Positions 17,852 through 26,595 of a DNA stretch of 64,000 nt are shown in pieces. Location of the stretch: positions 124,001 to 188,000 of the forward strand of contig NZ_FOAV01000010.1 in NCBI RefSeq assembly GCF_900109745.1. The letters are read 5' to 3'. The stretch's first letter is position 1. Every line of letters starts with the position of its first letter. Below the pieces are notes generated by a model. It was not told where the DNA came from, did not search any database, and was given only the letters and a program-made list of their open reading frames with translations. The stretch is from Roseateles sp. YR242 (lineage in GTDB: Bacteria; Pseudomonadota; Gammaproteobacteria; Burkholderiales; Burkholderiaceae_C). Made by a program: the position numbers and the translations under genes.

Positions 17852-19129
17852 ATGCCAAAGATTCTCATCATCAATGTCGGCGCCACCCACGCCTTGCGTC
17901 CAGTGCGCCAGGGCAGCGACCCACTGGCGCGCGCCACGGCCAAACATCTTTGGATGGCTGACAACGACGACGTGGTGATCTACAGCGGCACGCTGGAGAA
18001 CGCCTTCATCGACTACGTGTTCGGCATCACCCGCGTGGACCGCAACCGGGTGCGTCTCGTCCAGGTGGATGGCGTACTCGACGACGCGGCACTGGACGCC
18101 TGTGATCTCGACCCTTCCACCTTGCAGGGCTATGCCATCAATGCCTGCTACATGTCGCCCGCCGTCGCCCGGCTCCAACAGCGTCTCACGCCCTCGCGGG
18201 CGTCTCAAGCCCAAACCTTCGCCGCCTCGGCCGGCGCAGACCTCTTCAACCGCAAGGCGGACTTCCGCCGGCTGGCCTCGGGCTTCGGTCTTCCCATACC
18301 GCCAGGGGAGATTCTGTTGCCCGGCGCCGACCCGGCCGCGGCGGTGCAACGCCTGCTCGGGCTGACGGGAGCGCTGATCCTGAAGTCCAATTCCGGCGCT
18401 GGCGGAGAGGGGAACTACGGCATCACGCTGGCGGCTCGGCGCATGACCGGCGTGCGGGCCTCCCGCACAGTGGCAAACCTGCGCGAAGCGCAGGACGCAG
18501 CCCGCGCGTTCACCGCCGAACTACGGGAGGACTCAGTCATCGAGGCCTATCTGCCCTCCACCGAAGAGTTCTACCTGGAGTACCTCATTGCCGGGGAGGG
18601 CGAGGTCAGCTACCTGAACAGTGGGCGCGTGCTGTACAAGGGCGGGCGCCCGGACAGCGGATGGTGCGGGCTGGAGCTTCCTTACGGGACTCGGGAACAC
18701 CTGGCACAGGCACGCGAGCTCGCGGCACCGTTCATGGCCCATGCGGCTCGGATCGGCTATCGCGGCTACATCAATCTAGACGCGATCGTCACCGGTGGAC
18801 AGGTGCGGTTCAACGAGACCAATGCCCGGTGGGGCGGTGGCACCGCGGGCCATGAGCTGTTCGTCCGCCTGCATGGACAGGGCCACTCCGCAGAGAAGAC
18901 GCTTCGGTCCGTGCGAGACATCCCCGCCCTCCCCTTCCCTGCAGCCAGGCGCCGCCTGGAAGAAGACGGACTGCTGCTGAGTGGAGACCGCCACTGCGGG
19001 GTGGTGCTGCTCTCGGGAGGGGGACACCCGGGCGACGTGATCGAACTGCTCCTCGCCGGGAACGATCCCGTTCATGTGGATGAACTGGAAGTCCGGGTGC
19101 GCAAGGCATTCCGCGGCATCACGAACTGA
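17852..19129 (+). CDS. ATP-grasp peptide ligase-like protein
   Basis: A 425-residue ATP-grasp protein with a pre-ATP-grasp N-terminal region (KILIINVGATHAL). The ATP-binding part includes LILKSNSGAGGEGNYG (lysine and glycine loop), VIEAYLPSTEEFYLEYLI, and GYRGYINLDAIVTGGQVRFNE followed by TNARWGGGT, which carries the Mg-binding Glu and Asn. The overall look is close to PGM1-like ATP-grasp ligases that join amino acids through acyl-phosphates. It most likely forms an amide bond to an amino acid or peptide in the cluster product. The gene starts 7 bases after its neighbour and ends 13 bases before NRPS module 2. Confidence 0.8.
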   Translation: MPKILIINVGATHALRPVRQGSDPLARATAKHLWMADNDDVVIYSGTLENAFIDYVFGITRVDRNRVRLVQVDGVLDDAALDACDLDPSTLQGYAINACYMSPAVARLQQRLTPSRASQAQTFAASAGADLFNRKADFRRLASGFGLPIPPGEILLPGADPAAAVQRLLGLTGALILKSNSGAGGEGNYGITLAARRMTGVRASRTVANLREAQDAARAFTAELREDSVIEAYLPSTEEFYLEYLIAGEGEVSYLNSGRVLYKGGRPDSGWCGLELPYGTREHLAQARELAAPFMAHAARIGYRGYINLDAIVTGGQVRFNETNARWGGGTAGHELFVRLHGQGHSAEKTLRSVRDIPALPFPAARRRLEEDGLLLSGDRHCGVVLLSGGGHPGDVIELLLAGNDPVHVDELEVRVRKAFRGITN

Positions 19130-19142
19130 AGGTGGAGCTGAC

Positions 19143-22100
19143 ATGGTGAATCACGACCTGTCCATCAATGCTTTGGGCCTGTACTTTGAGGCCTCCAAGG
19201 GACCCGCCGCTTCGGCGGCCTACAACGTCGTGCAGTGGTCGGCCCTGGCGCCAGGCCTGGGTCGCGAGCAGGTCTTCCAGGCCCTGCGATCGCTGCTGCG
19301 CCGGTACCCCGTTCTGACGGGCCGCGTGGTGGAGCACGACGAAGACATCCTGCTGCAGACGCCGGCCACCCTGGACGACATGTCATTCGCGGCCTGGTTG
19401 AGCGCAGAGAGGGGTGCGGTGGATCAGGTGGCCCGGCGGATGGCGAGCGAGCCAATGGACCATGACCAGACGCTGTTCCAGGCGACCGTGGTTCTATCCG
19501 GTCAGGGCGAGGCCTGTGGCATCGTCCTCAAGGCGGCCCACCTGATCGTGGATGCCACCTCGTTCGGCCTCATCCAGCAGGCACTGGCCGGCTACCTGGC
19601 GGTCATACGTGAAGGCGGCCTCCCCGGCGCAGAAGAAGCTGTCCTCAACGAGCGACCGCCGGTGGCAGAAGATGACGGACAGGCGGAAGCCGCGCTCGAT
19701 GCACACGCGCGGACGGTCGCGATGACGCTGGCCGACATTCCCTCGGCATTGCCCGTGTGCACGCAGGGCCGACCGCTTCCCACCGATTGGGGCCGGGCCG
19801 AGACACGCCGCGTCGTGATCAAGTCCTTGCCGACCATCGAATTGTCTGCAAGGGAAACCATGGGGCCGCCTTCGCCCAGCTTGCTGGCATTGACGATCCT
19901 GCAGATGGCCATTGCCGCGCAGACGTCGGCACCGGCGTTCGGGGTCGCGCTGACCGTGACCACCCGGCGGCAGGCCACCGAGCATGCGGTGGGATGCCTG
20001 GTCAACCAGATCATTCTTCCCACCCGTATCGACCCCGAAGCCTCGCTGGGCGACTGGCTGTCGGCCACACACGAGGCTCTGATGGCAGCGGTGGACGACC
20101 GCCATGTACCGTTCGCCTATGTCTCCCGGCAACTGCGGGGCCGGCCGCCTGCCAAGGGCCATTTCACCCAGTTCGCCTTCGGTTATCACGTCGCCGACGA
20201 GGGCTGGCACACCGCCGTCGCCAGAGCGAAGTACGACTTCAAGTTCGATTGCATCCAGCGCAATGGCCACGTCGAATGTCTCTTCACCTTCGATACCGAT
20301 AGCCTGACCGCAGGCTTCGTGGATGGTCTCGTGGCCCGCCTGCAAGCCTTGCTCGGGCGGGAGCGCTACCGCTCCGATGAGGCCGTTGCTTCGATCATTC
20401 CGCTGGTGCGCGAAGCATGCGGCACCGGCCCCTTCGACATTCACCCGCTGGAGCGCATTCGACGGCGAGCGCAAAGCTCCCCACAGGCGGTGGCCGTGGA
20501 ATGGGAAGCGGGCCAGTTGACTTATGCCGGGTTGTGGGCCGCTGCCGTCGAGATGGCAGCGCGGATCCATGGGCATGGTGTGCCCACCGGCGGCAAAGTC
20601 GGCGTACGCATTCCGCGCGGCCCAATAACCGTGGTGGCGCCCCTCGCAGCCCTGCTGGCCAAGGTCATTTATGTCCCGGTCGACCACCGCGACAGCACCG
20701 ATCGCGCGGCACGGATCTACGCCGCTGCAGGTGTGACGCTGGAACTGTCTGACGAGACAATGACCGCCCTGCCCGGCATCCGGCGCGACTGCAGGAGCAT
20801 GCAGCCGCTGGCGCAAAGCCCGGAGGCACCAGCGCAGGCCTCTACAGCGGAGGCCGACACACCGGCCTACGTGCTCTTCACCTCCGGATCTACCGGGCAG
20901 CCCAAAGGCGTTGTCCTCACCCATGGCAACCTGGCCAACTTCGTCGCATGGACTCAGGACGAGTTCAGCGCCGAGGAGTTCGAACGCGTCCTGTTCGCTA
21001 CATCGGTGTCCTTCGACCTGTCGATCTTCGAGATCTTCGCCACGCTCGCCAGCGGTGGAACGCTCGTGGTGGTGGATGACGTGACCGCCGTTATGGGCGC
21101 CGCGCAGCGGCTGGACATCACCCTGATCAACACCATTCCTTCCGCCGCCGCCCAGTTGCTGGACGGCCTCGTGGCGTTCCCAAGGCTGAGGGCCATCAAC
21201 CTGGCGGGCGAACCGTTGCCCCGCCCGCTGGCGGATCGTCTGCTGGCTGCATTGCCAGGCGTTCGCCTTCGAAACCTTTACGGACCGACCGAAACCACCA
21301 CCTACAGCACCTGCGGACGCTGGACCGGCGAGCGGGAGGTGATCGACGCAGGGCGGCCCATCCGCAAGACCGTACTGCGTGTGCTGGATGAACAAGGTGC
21401 CGAGCTTCCGGCCGGGGTCACGGGGGAAATTCATATCACCGGGGCTGGCGTGGCGCTGGGTTATCTGAATGTCCCCAGCGGGCCCCACAACGGCTTCCGG
21501 CCCGACCCCTATGGCCCTGCTGGCAGCCGGATGTACCGGACTGGCGACCTCGGACACCTGGACGATCAGGGGCGCCTGGTCTGCCAGGGTCGGGCGGATC
21601 GGCAAATAAAGATCAATGGATTCCGTCTGGAACTGGACGGCATCGAGCAGGTGATGAGCGCGTGCCCACACATCCGGGAGGCCGTGGCAACGGTTGTGTC
21701 ACTGGGCGGGTTGCCCCAATTGCAGATGCATTTCACCGGCGACGCCCAGTCCCTGGCGCAAATCCAGGACTTTGCAGCCAGGGTGCTGCCGTGGTACGGC
21801 CGACCGCATCGGTGGGTGCATGTCCCAGACATGCCCAGATTGGGCAACGGCAAGGTTGACCGGCATGCGCTGGCAGCCGCCTCTCACCAGAGCAGCCTGA
21901 CTGTGCCAGTGGTGGAAGAAGTGGTGGAAGCCGTGTGCGGGCCTGTCGAAGAATCCCAGGACGACGCTGTCACGGCGCTCATTCTCGACGCCTGGCGCCG
22001 GGTCTTCGACCGCACGGACATCGACCGGAACGCCAACTTCTTTGGTGAAGGCGGTCACTCGCTCATGGCAGTGAAGCTGATCAATCACATCCGCCAGGCA

Positions 22101-22265
22101 GGTTATCCCGGCTTGACGGTTCGAACCTTGTTCGCCCATCCCACTGTCCACACCCTGGCGCTCCATCTCAGCACGGCCGCCCCCATGCCCATCGCCAGTG
22201 CCCGCGCTGGCGCAGCCGCCAACTTCCCGCCACGCGCCCACAACCCCGCCAAGGCCTCCCGATGA
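19143..22265 (+). CDS. NRPS module 2: C-A-PCP, predicted alanine-activating
   Basis: A 1,040-residue single NRPS module. ATG 19143 is chosen because AAGGTGGAG lies just upstream; the frame is open further 5'. The condensation domain shows AHLIVDA around residue 129, keeping the catalytic second His but with Ala in place of the first His and of the final Gly. The adenylation domain has FTSGSTGQPKG (about 580), FDLSIFE (622), NLYGPTET (710), YRTGDLG and NGKVDR. The PCP motif is NFFGEGGHSL (about 965). The hand-read ten-residue code D-L-F-N-N-A-L-T-Y-K equals, from memory, the published alanine code of microcystin synthetase McyA. The stop overlaps the mbtH start as ATGA. Confidence 0.93.
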   Translation: MVNHDLSINALGLYFEASKGPAASAAYNVVQWSALAPGLGREQVFQALRSLLRRYPVLTGRVVEHDEDILLQTPATLDDMSFAAWLSAERGAVDQVARRMASEPMDHDQTLFQATVVLSGQGEACGIVLKAAHLIVDATSFGLIQQALAGYLAVIREGGLPGAEEAVLNERPPVAEDDGQAEAALDAHARTVAMTLADIPSALPVCTQGRPLPTDWGRAETRRVVIKSLPTIELSARETMGPPSPSLLALTILQMAIAAQTSAPAFGVALTVTTRRQATEHAVGCLVNQIILPTRIDPEASLGDWLSATHEALMAAVDDRHVPFAYVSRQLRGRPPAKGHFTQFAFGYHVADEGWHTAVARAKYDFKFDCIQRNGHVECLFTFDTDSLTAGFVDGLVARLQALLGRERYRSDEAVASIIPLVREACGTGPFDIHPLERIRRRAQSSPQAVAVEWEAGQLTYAGLWAAAVEMAARIHGHGVPTGGKVGVRIPRGPITVVAPLAALLAKVIYVPVDHRDSTDRAARIYAAAGVTLELSDETMTALPGIRRDCRSMQPLAQSPEAPAQASTAEADTPAYVLFTSGSTGQPKGVVLTHGNLANFVAWTQDEFSAEEFERVLFATSVSFDLSIFEIFATLASGGTLVVVDDVTAVMGAAQRLDITLINTIPSAAAQLLDGLVAFPRLRAINLAGEPLPRPLADRLLAALPGVRLRNLYGPTETTTYSTCGRWTGEREVIDAGRPIRKTVLRVLDEQGAELPAGVTGEIHITGAGVALGYLNVPSGPHNGFRPDPYGPAGSRMYRTGDLGHLDDQGRLVCQGRADRQIKINGFRLELDGIEQVMSACPHIREAVATVVSLGGLPQLQMHFTGDAQSLAQIQDFAARVLPWYGRPHRWVHVPDMPRLGNGKVDRHALAAASHQSSLTVPVVEEVVEAVCGPVEESQDDAVTALILDAWRRVFDRTDIDRNANFFGEGGHSLMAVKLINHIRQAGYPGLTVRTLFAHPTVHTLALHLSTAAPMPIASARAGAAANFPPRAHNPAKASR

Positions 22266-22435
22266 ACCAGTACCTCGCAGTTGTCAATCATTTGGGCCAG
22301 TACTCGGTCTGGCCGTCTCATCTACCGGTGCCCGCAGGATGGCGCGAGGTATTTGGTCCGGCCGATCAGGAGCATGTGCTCGACTACATCGAAACGGTGT
22401 GGACGAACATCGTGCCCGTTGCTACCCAACGTTGA
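22262..22435 (+). CDS. MbtH-like protein
   Basis: A 57-residue protein that is shorter than usual ORF cut-offs. It contains the MbtH signatures QYSVWPSHLPVPAGW and YIETVWTNIVP with the three conserved tryptophans. MbtH-like proteins bind NRPS adenylation domains and are often needed for their solubility and activity, so this one probably serves the A domains of this cluster. The ATG overlaps the stop of NRPS module 2 as ATGA, and the free-standing C protein starts 15 bases later. Confidence 0.93.
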   Translation: MNQYLAVVNHLGQYSVWPSHLPVPAGWREVFGPADQEHVLDYIETVWTNIVPVATQR

Positions 22436-22449
22436 ACCGCCCAAGACCG

Positions 22450-23745
22450 ATGACCATGCTCAGTCCGGCCTCCGCGATCCAGACGGCGATGTGGGTGGAG
22501 TCGCTTGAGGGAGACGATCCCTCGCTCTACAACGTCACCGCAGGATGGTTCTTCGAATCCGCCATTGACGTGCAGCGGCTGCGGCAGGCCTTCACCGAGC
22601 TTGTGCGGAATCATTCCATCCTCACGAGCCGATTCGTGATCGAGAGCGGCTGTCTGTGCTTCGAATCCACGGATGCTGCTGCCATGGGTGCCGAGACCGA
22701 CCTGGTCAGGACGGAGGAACACGCGGGGCCTCTGTCACTGCGCAGCGCCCAGGACTGGGTGCAGACCTGCTCGGCCCATCCGTTCGACCTGGAGACGGGG
22801 CCGCTGGTCCGCCTGCACATCAGGTCATCGAGCGGTGCCGTCGCCGTTGCACTTGCGGCCCATCACCTGGTCGTCGATGCCGTGTCCTTCGAACATCTCG
22901 TTCGGGAGCTGGGGCAGCGGCATGCCGGCAAACACGCAGGCATGGCCTTCGATCCAGTGCCGGGTTATGGCGTGTTCGTGGAGGCACAGCAGCGCTTTCT
23001 CCAAGGTCATGCGGCCCAGGAGGCAAGGGCCTACTGGAGCGAGTATCTGGCACCGCTGGCAAGCATCGAGCGCCGCGCGCCCTTCGGGCGTTGGCGCGAG
23101 CAACAGCCGCTGCAGGAGCGCCGGCAGTTGGCCCCTGCAGAACTCAATCGCCTGCTCCGGCTGTCCGCCCAATTGCACTGCACGCCGTTCCAGATCCTGA
23201 GTGTGGTCCTGGCCGGATGCATCGGTGAGGCGGCTGCGCTTTCGCTCGTTTGTATCGGCTATCCCATCAGCCTTCGAGAGCCTGCCACCGCGGCGGTGAT
23301 CGGGCCGGTGCTCAACACGCTGCCGCTGCTGGTCCGCACCGGCGCAGGCAATGGCGAGCGAGCTGCGCTCATCCAGGCCGCGCGGGACGACCTCCTTATG
23401 GCGCTGGAGCATGTGCAACTGCCTTTTAGCGAGCTCACCAAAGCCTTCTTCGTGGCTCATCAACAACCCGCCCGGGACCTGGTGGCTGGCGTGGTGTCCT
23501 TTGTAGTCCGGGCCTCCTCCGACGGCGTCAATCCAGCGCTTGACGGTCAAGGCGCCGTGAATATTTCGCCCCTTCCCGTGTCGCCGAAATTTCCGGTCTC
23601 TCTGCATGTCGTCCGGCAGGGGAGCGACATGCTGATCGAGCTGGAGTCCGTGCCGTTGGGCCGGACCCAGGCGCCACTCACCGCCCGGCGCTTGATGGAA
23701 GCGCTAGCGGATCTGCTGGACGAGTGCCTGCTGGAGACCTCATGA
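22450..23745 (+). CDS. Free-standing NRPS condensation domain protein
   Basis: A 431-residue protein made only of a condensation domain. It has SAIQTAMWVESL at the start (C1-like), RNHSILTSRF (C2), AAHHLVVDAVSF near residue 137 (C3, HHxxxDA) and late motifs such as IGPVLNTLPLLV (C5). The catalytic second His is present; the final Gly of HHxxxDG is Ala, as in the other two C domains here. Starts at 22450 and 22456 are both possible. Its stop overlaps the start of the A-PCP gene as ATGA, so it probably works with that protein as a split C-A-PCP module, or releases or offloads the chain. Confidence 0.9.
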   Translation: MTMLSPASAIQTAMWVESLEGDDPSLYNVTAGWFFESAIDVQRLRQAFTELVRNHSILTSRFVIESGCLCFESTDAAAMGAETDLVRTEEHAGPLSLRSAQDWVQTCSAHPFDLETGPLVRLHIRSSSGAVAVALAAHHLVVDAVSFEHLVRELGQRHAGKHAGMAFDPVPGYGVFVEAQQRFLQGHAAQEARAYWSEYLAPLASIERRAPFGRWREQQPLQERRQLAPAELNRLLRLSAQLHCTPFQILSVVLAGCIGEAAALSLVCIGYPISLREPATAAVIGPVLNTLPLLVRTGAGNGERAALIQAARDDLLMALEHVQLPFSELTKAFFVAHQQPARDLVAGVVSFVVRASSDGVNPALDGQGAVNISPLPVSPKFPVSLHVVRQGSDMLIELESVPLGRTQAPLTARRLMEALADLLDECLLETS

Positions 23746-25550
23746 CGTCAACCCCTTCTCACTTGTCGATTCCCGGCATGGTGGCGCTTGTTGCCGAGAA
23801 TCGGCCCGCCACCATTGCCGTCCGCACCCCGGACCGTGACTGGCGCTACGACCTGCTCTGGCATCTCTCAGGCGCCATGGCGGCCCGCTTCCCCGACACC
23901 ATGCCGTTGTGTCCGGTGGCATTCACCGCTCGCCGTGGCATCGGCGCGGTGGTGACGATGCTGGCCTGCCTGCGTGCGGGCCGCGCCTATGTCCCGATAT
24001 CGTCCTCGCTCGGTGCTGCAGCCCGGTCTGTAGCCCTTGACGCGATTGGCCACTGTGTTGATTTGACGGGCTCAGACCTCGACGCGGAAGTCGAGGCACT
24101 GGCCGCAGGTACGCCGGACCCGCTGGATTCCCGGCCCAGCTCGGCCAAAGACGACTCGCCTGTCCAACGACAAGACCTGCGTCATCAACGGCCTGCCTAT
24201 GTCATGCTTACCTCTGGAAGCACCGGCATTCCGAAACCCGTTTGCGTCTCCCAGACCTCGGTACTCAATCTGGTGCTGGCCATGAGCCGACTGATTCCGG
24301 AGCAGAACCTCCGGGTGCTGCACGCCGCGCCGCTGCCGTTTGACGCTTCCACCTTCGAACTTTGGTTCAGCCTTTGCAACGGCCATACCCTGCTGTGCGT
24401 GCCGGAGCGGGACACCCTGGACTATGTCGGACTGGTGCATTTCCTCCAACACCATCGGCCCGACTGCGCCTGGCTCACATCGGCCCTGTTGGATGCCATC
24501 ACCGCGCATGACGGCCATAGCCTGGCCAGCCTACGCTGCCTGCTCACCGGCGGCGACGTCGTATCGGGCCCGACGCTGGAGCGCCTGCGCCAGCTTTCGC
24601 CAGGTCTGCGCATCTTCAATGGCTACGGCCCCACTGAATGCACCACCTTTGCTTCGATCTACGAGGTGCCGAGCCGGTTGCCCACCAGCGATGTACCGAT
24701 CGGCTTCCCGTTGGACAACACCGACGTGATGGTTCTGGACACACAACTGCAACCTCTGCCCGCCCATGTCATTGGCGACCTCTATGTTGCTGGCGAAGGG
24801 CTGGCCTATGGTTATCTGGGCAGCGCCCGACAGACCGCCACAAGCTTCATTGCCAACCCCCACGGACCAGCCGGCGCGCGAATGTATCGAACGGGGGACC
24901 TGGGCTTTCGTGATGAGGCGGGGCGCCTGCACTTCGGCGGCCGCCGTGACCGGCAGATCAAACTCAACGGCCATCGTATCGAGCTTGACGAAGTGGAAAG
25001 CGTCTTGGCTGCCACACCGGGCGTCCGAGGCGTCGCCGCCTTTACGCTGAGACAAGGGGATAAGGTCACCGCCATCGTGGCGGCTATTGCTGGCGATGCG
25101 GCGGCTCTGGCGCAGGCGCAGTCACGGTGCTACCAGCAGTTGCCGGCGTATGCCGTCCCATCACGCTGGCGGGTTGTTGAGCAACTACCGCTCACCACCA
25201 ACGGCAAGCTCGACCGTGCCGCCGTCGAACGTTCACTGGCCGAGGTTCAGCTGCCAGATTCTTCCCCAACTGCCTCTGCTGATGCACGGGCAGTCCCACA
25301 CGCGGCGAACGACGCGCATCCGCAGACGCAGGCCGTCCGCGCCATCTGGCGCCAGGAACTCGGCGCGGATTGCGACCCCGCGAAAAGTTTCTACGCCGCC
25401 GGTGGGGACTCCATCACCGCCGTCAAGGTGGCCGCAGCCGTGCGCCGCCAATTGGGCATTCGTGTCTCCCAACGAGATGTCACGGGTGCAGGCGATCTCG
25501 ATTCCTTTGTCGATCTGTGCATTCGTCAACTGTTGGAAAAGGCGCATTGA
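23742..25550 (+). CDS. NRPS adenylation - carrier protein (A-PCP), predicted valine-activating
   Basis: A 602-residue protein with an adenylation domain and a C-terminal carrier domain. Motifs are MLTSGSTGIPKP (about 156), FDASTFE (200), NGYGPTEC (293), YRTGDLGF, KLNGHRIELDE and NGKLDR, then FYAAGGDSITAVK with the carrier serine near residue 556. The hand-read code D-A-F-W-L-G-G-T-F-K differs by one residue from the well-known valine code DAFWIGGTFK, so valine or a close aliphatic is likely. The ATG overlaps the preceding C protein stop, which supports a split module. The radical SAM gene starts 16 bases downstream. Confidence 0.92.
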   Translation: MTSTPSHLSIPGMVALVAENRPATIAVRTPDRDWRYDLLWHLSGAMAARFPDTMPLCPVAFTARRGIGAVVTMLACLRAGRAYVPISSSLGAAARSVALDAIGHCVDLTGSDLDAEVEALAAGTPDPLDSRPSSAKDDSPVQRQDLRHQRPAYVMLTSGSTGIPKPVCVSQTSVLNLVLAMSRLIPEQNLRVLHAAPLPFDASTFELWFSLCNGHTLLCVPERDTLDYVGLVHFLQHHRPDCAWLTSALLDAITAHDGHSLASLRCLLTGGDVVSGPTLERLRQLSPGLRIFNGYGPTECTTFASIYEVPSRLPTSDVPIGFPLDNTDVMVLDTQLQPLPAHVIGDLYVAGEGLAYGYLGSARQTATSFIANPHGPAGARMYRTGDLGFRDEAGRLHFGGRRDRQIKLNGHRIELDEVESVLAATPGVRGVAAFTLRQGDKVTAIVAAIAGDAAALAQAQSRCYQQLPAYAVPSRWRVVEQLPLTTNGKLDRAAVERSLAEVQLPDSSPTASADARAVPHAANDAHPQTQAVRAIWRQELGADCDPAKSFYAAGGDSITAVKVAAAVRRQLGIRVSQRDVTGAGDLDSFVDLCIRQLLEKAH

Positions 25551-25566
25551 CGCCTACCGGGAGCAT

Positions 25567-26577
25567 ATGAAGAACTTCGAACCTCATCTGGGGCGGGTCA
25601 TCTGGGACCTGACCTATGCCTGCCCGCTACGCTGCATTCACTGCTACTCAGAGTCCGGCCGCCGGAAGTCCGAGGTGCTGGATGAAGCGGTGGCCCTGCG
25701 TCTGGCTCGCAAGCTGGCCGACGCCGGCCCCGACCGGGTCTCCTTTGGGGGAGGGGAACCGCTCATGGCGAAGTGGTGGAAGGGTGCCGCTGACGTGTTT
25801 CGCAACAGCGGCATCCGGATCGCCGTGTTTACAGGTGGCTGGCTGCTGGAGCCCGACCTGGCCGTGGAACTGGTCACGTCGGTGGACAACGTTTCAATCA
25901 GCATCGACGGCCCCAACGCGGCGGTTCACGACATCATCCGTGGCCGCAATGGGTCGTTCGAGCGCGCCATGCGCGCCGTGGCGCTGTTGTTGGAGGCTCG
26001 CGAGAAGTCGGGCGCACGCTGCGAGATCGCTGTTGAATACACCGCCACCCGCACGGCGCTGGCGGGGTTGGAGGAGTTCCTGGGAAGCCTCATCCGGAGA
26101 TTCCCCTCCCTGAACTACATCCGCGTGGGGGCCGTGATTCCGGAAGGACTCGCCGCAGAACCAAAGTTCTGCGAGGTGCACCTGCTGCGGGAGGAGGAGT
26201 TCGACCAACTCCAGCGCATCTGCGAAAGCGTTGCCCGCCAGCACACTGATTTTTCACCGCGCGTCGAGTTCACCGATGTCCGCGAATTTCTCCCATCAGC
26301 CGAAACGCCCGCAGAGGACGCCGAAGGCGTGATCCTGCATCTGGAGCCCTCCGGCCAGGTGCGGGCCATGACCAATTACGAGGCCAAGGTCGGCGACGCG
26401 CTGACCACCCCCATTGCGGAGCTCACGCAACGGATCTGGAAATGGCGGCTGGATGAGGACATCCGTGAACGCTTCCGTCAGGTGCAAAGCTTCTCGAAGT
26501 GGGCCGAGATCACGCGTGGCATCGATCTGGATCACGGCAGCGAAGCCGACCGGATCCGAATTCTCAAACGCCGCTGA
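25567..26577 (+). CDS. Radical SAM enzyme
   Basis: A 336-residue radical SAM protein with the cluster motif C-P-L-R-C-I-H-C (CxxxCxxC) near residue 18, followed by FGGGEPLM (GGE motif) and SISIDGP, as in the PqqE/SPASM-related group. The C-terminal part (LHLEPSGQVRAMTN) resembles the start of a SPASM region, but no cysteine cluster is visible there, so auxiliary Fe-S clusters seem absent. The start ATG has GGGAG 3-8 bases upstream. Its substrate is unknown; a carrier-bound amino acid or the peptide product are reasonable candidates because it directly follows the A-PCP gene. Confidence 0.88.
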   Translation: MKNFEPHLGRVIWDLTYACPLRCIHCYSESGRRKSEVLDEAVALRLARKLADAGPDRVSFGGGEPLMAKWWKGAADVFRNSGIRIAVFTGGWLLEPDLAVELVTSVDNVSISIDGPNAAVHDIIRGRNGSFERAMRAVALLLEAREKSGARCEIAVEYTATRTALAGLEEFLGSLIRRFPSLNYIRVGAVIPEGLAAEPKFCEVHLLREEEFDQLQRICESVARQHTDFSPRVEFTDVREFLPSAETPAEDAEGVILHLEPSGQVRAMTNYEAKVGDALTTPIAELTQRIWKWRLDEDIRERFRQVQSFSKWAEITRGIDLDHGSEADRIRILKRR

Positions 26578-26595
26578 ATGAAAGAGGGAGTGGAT

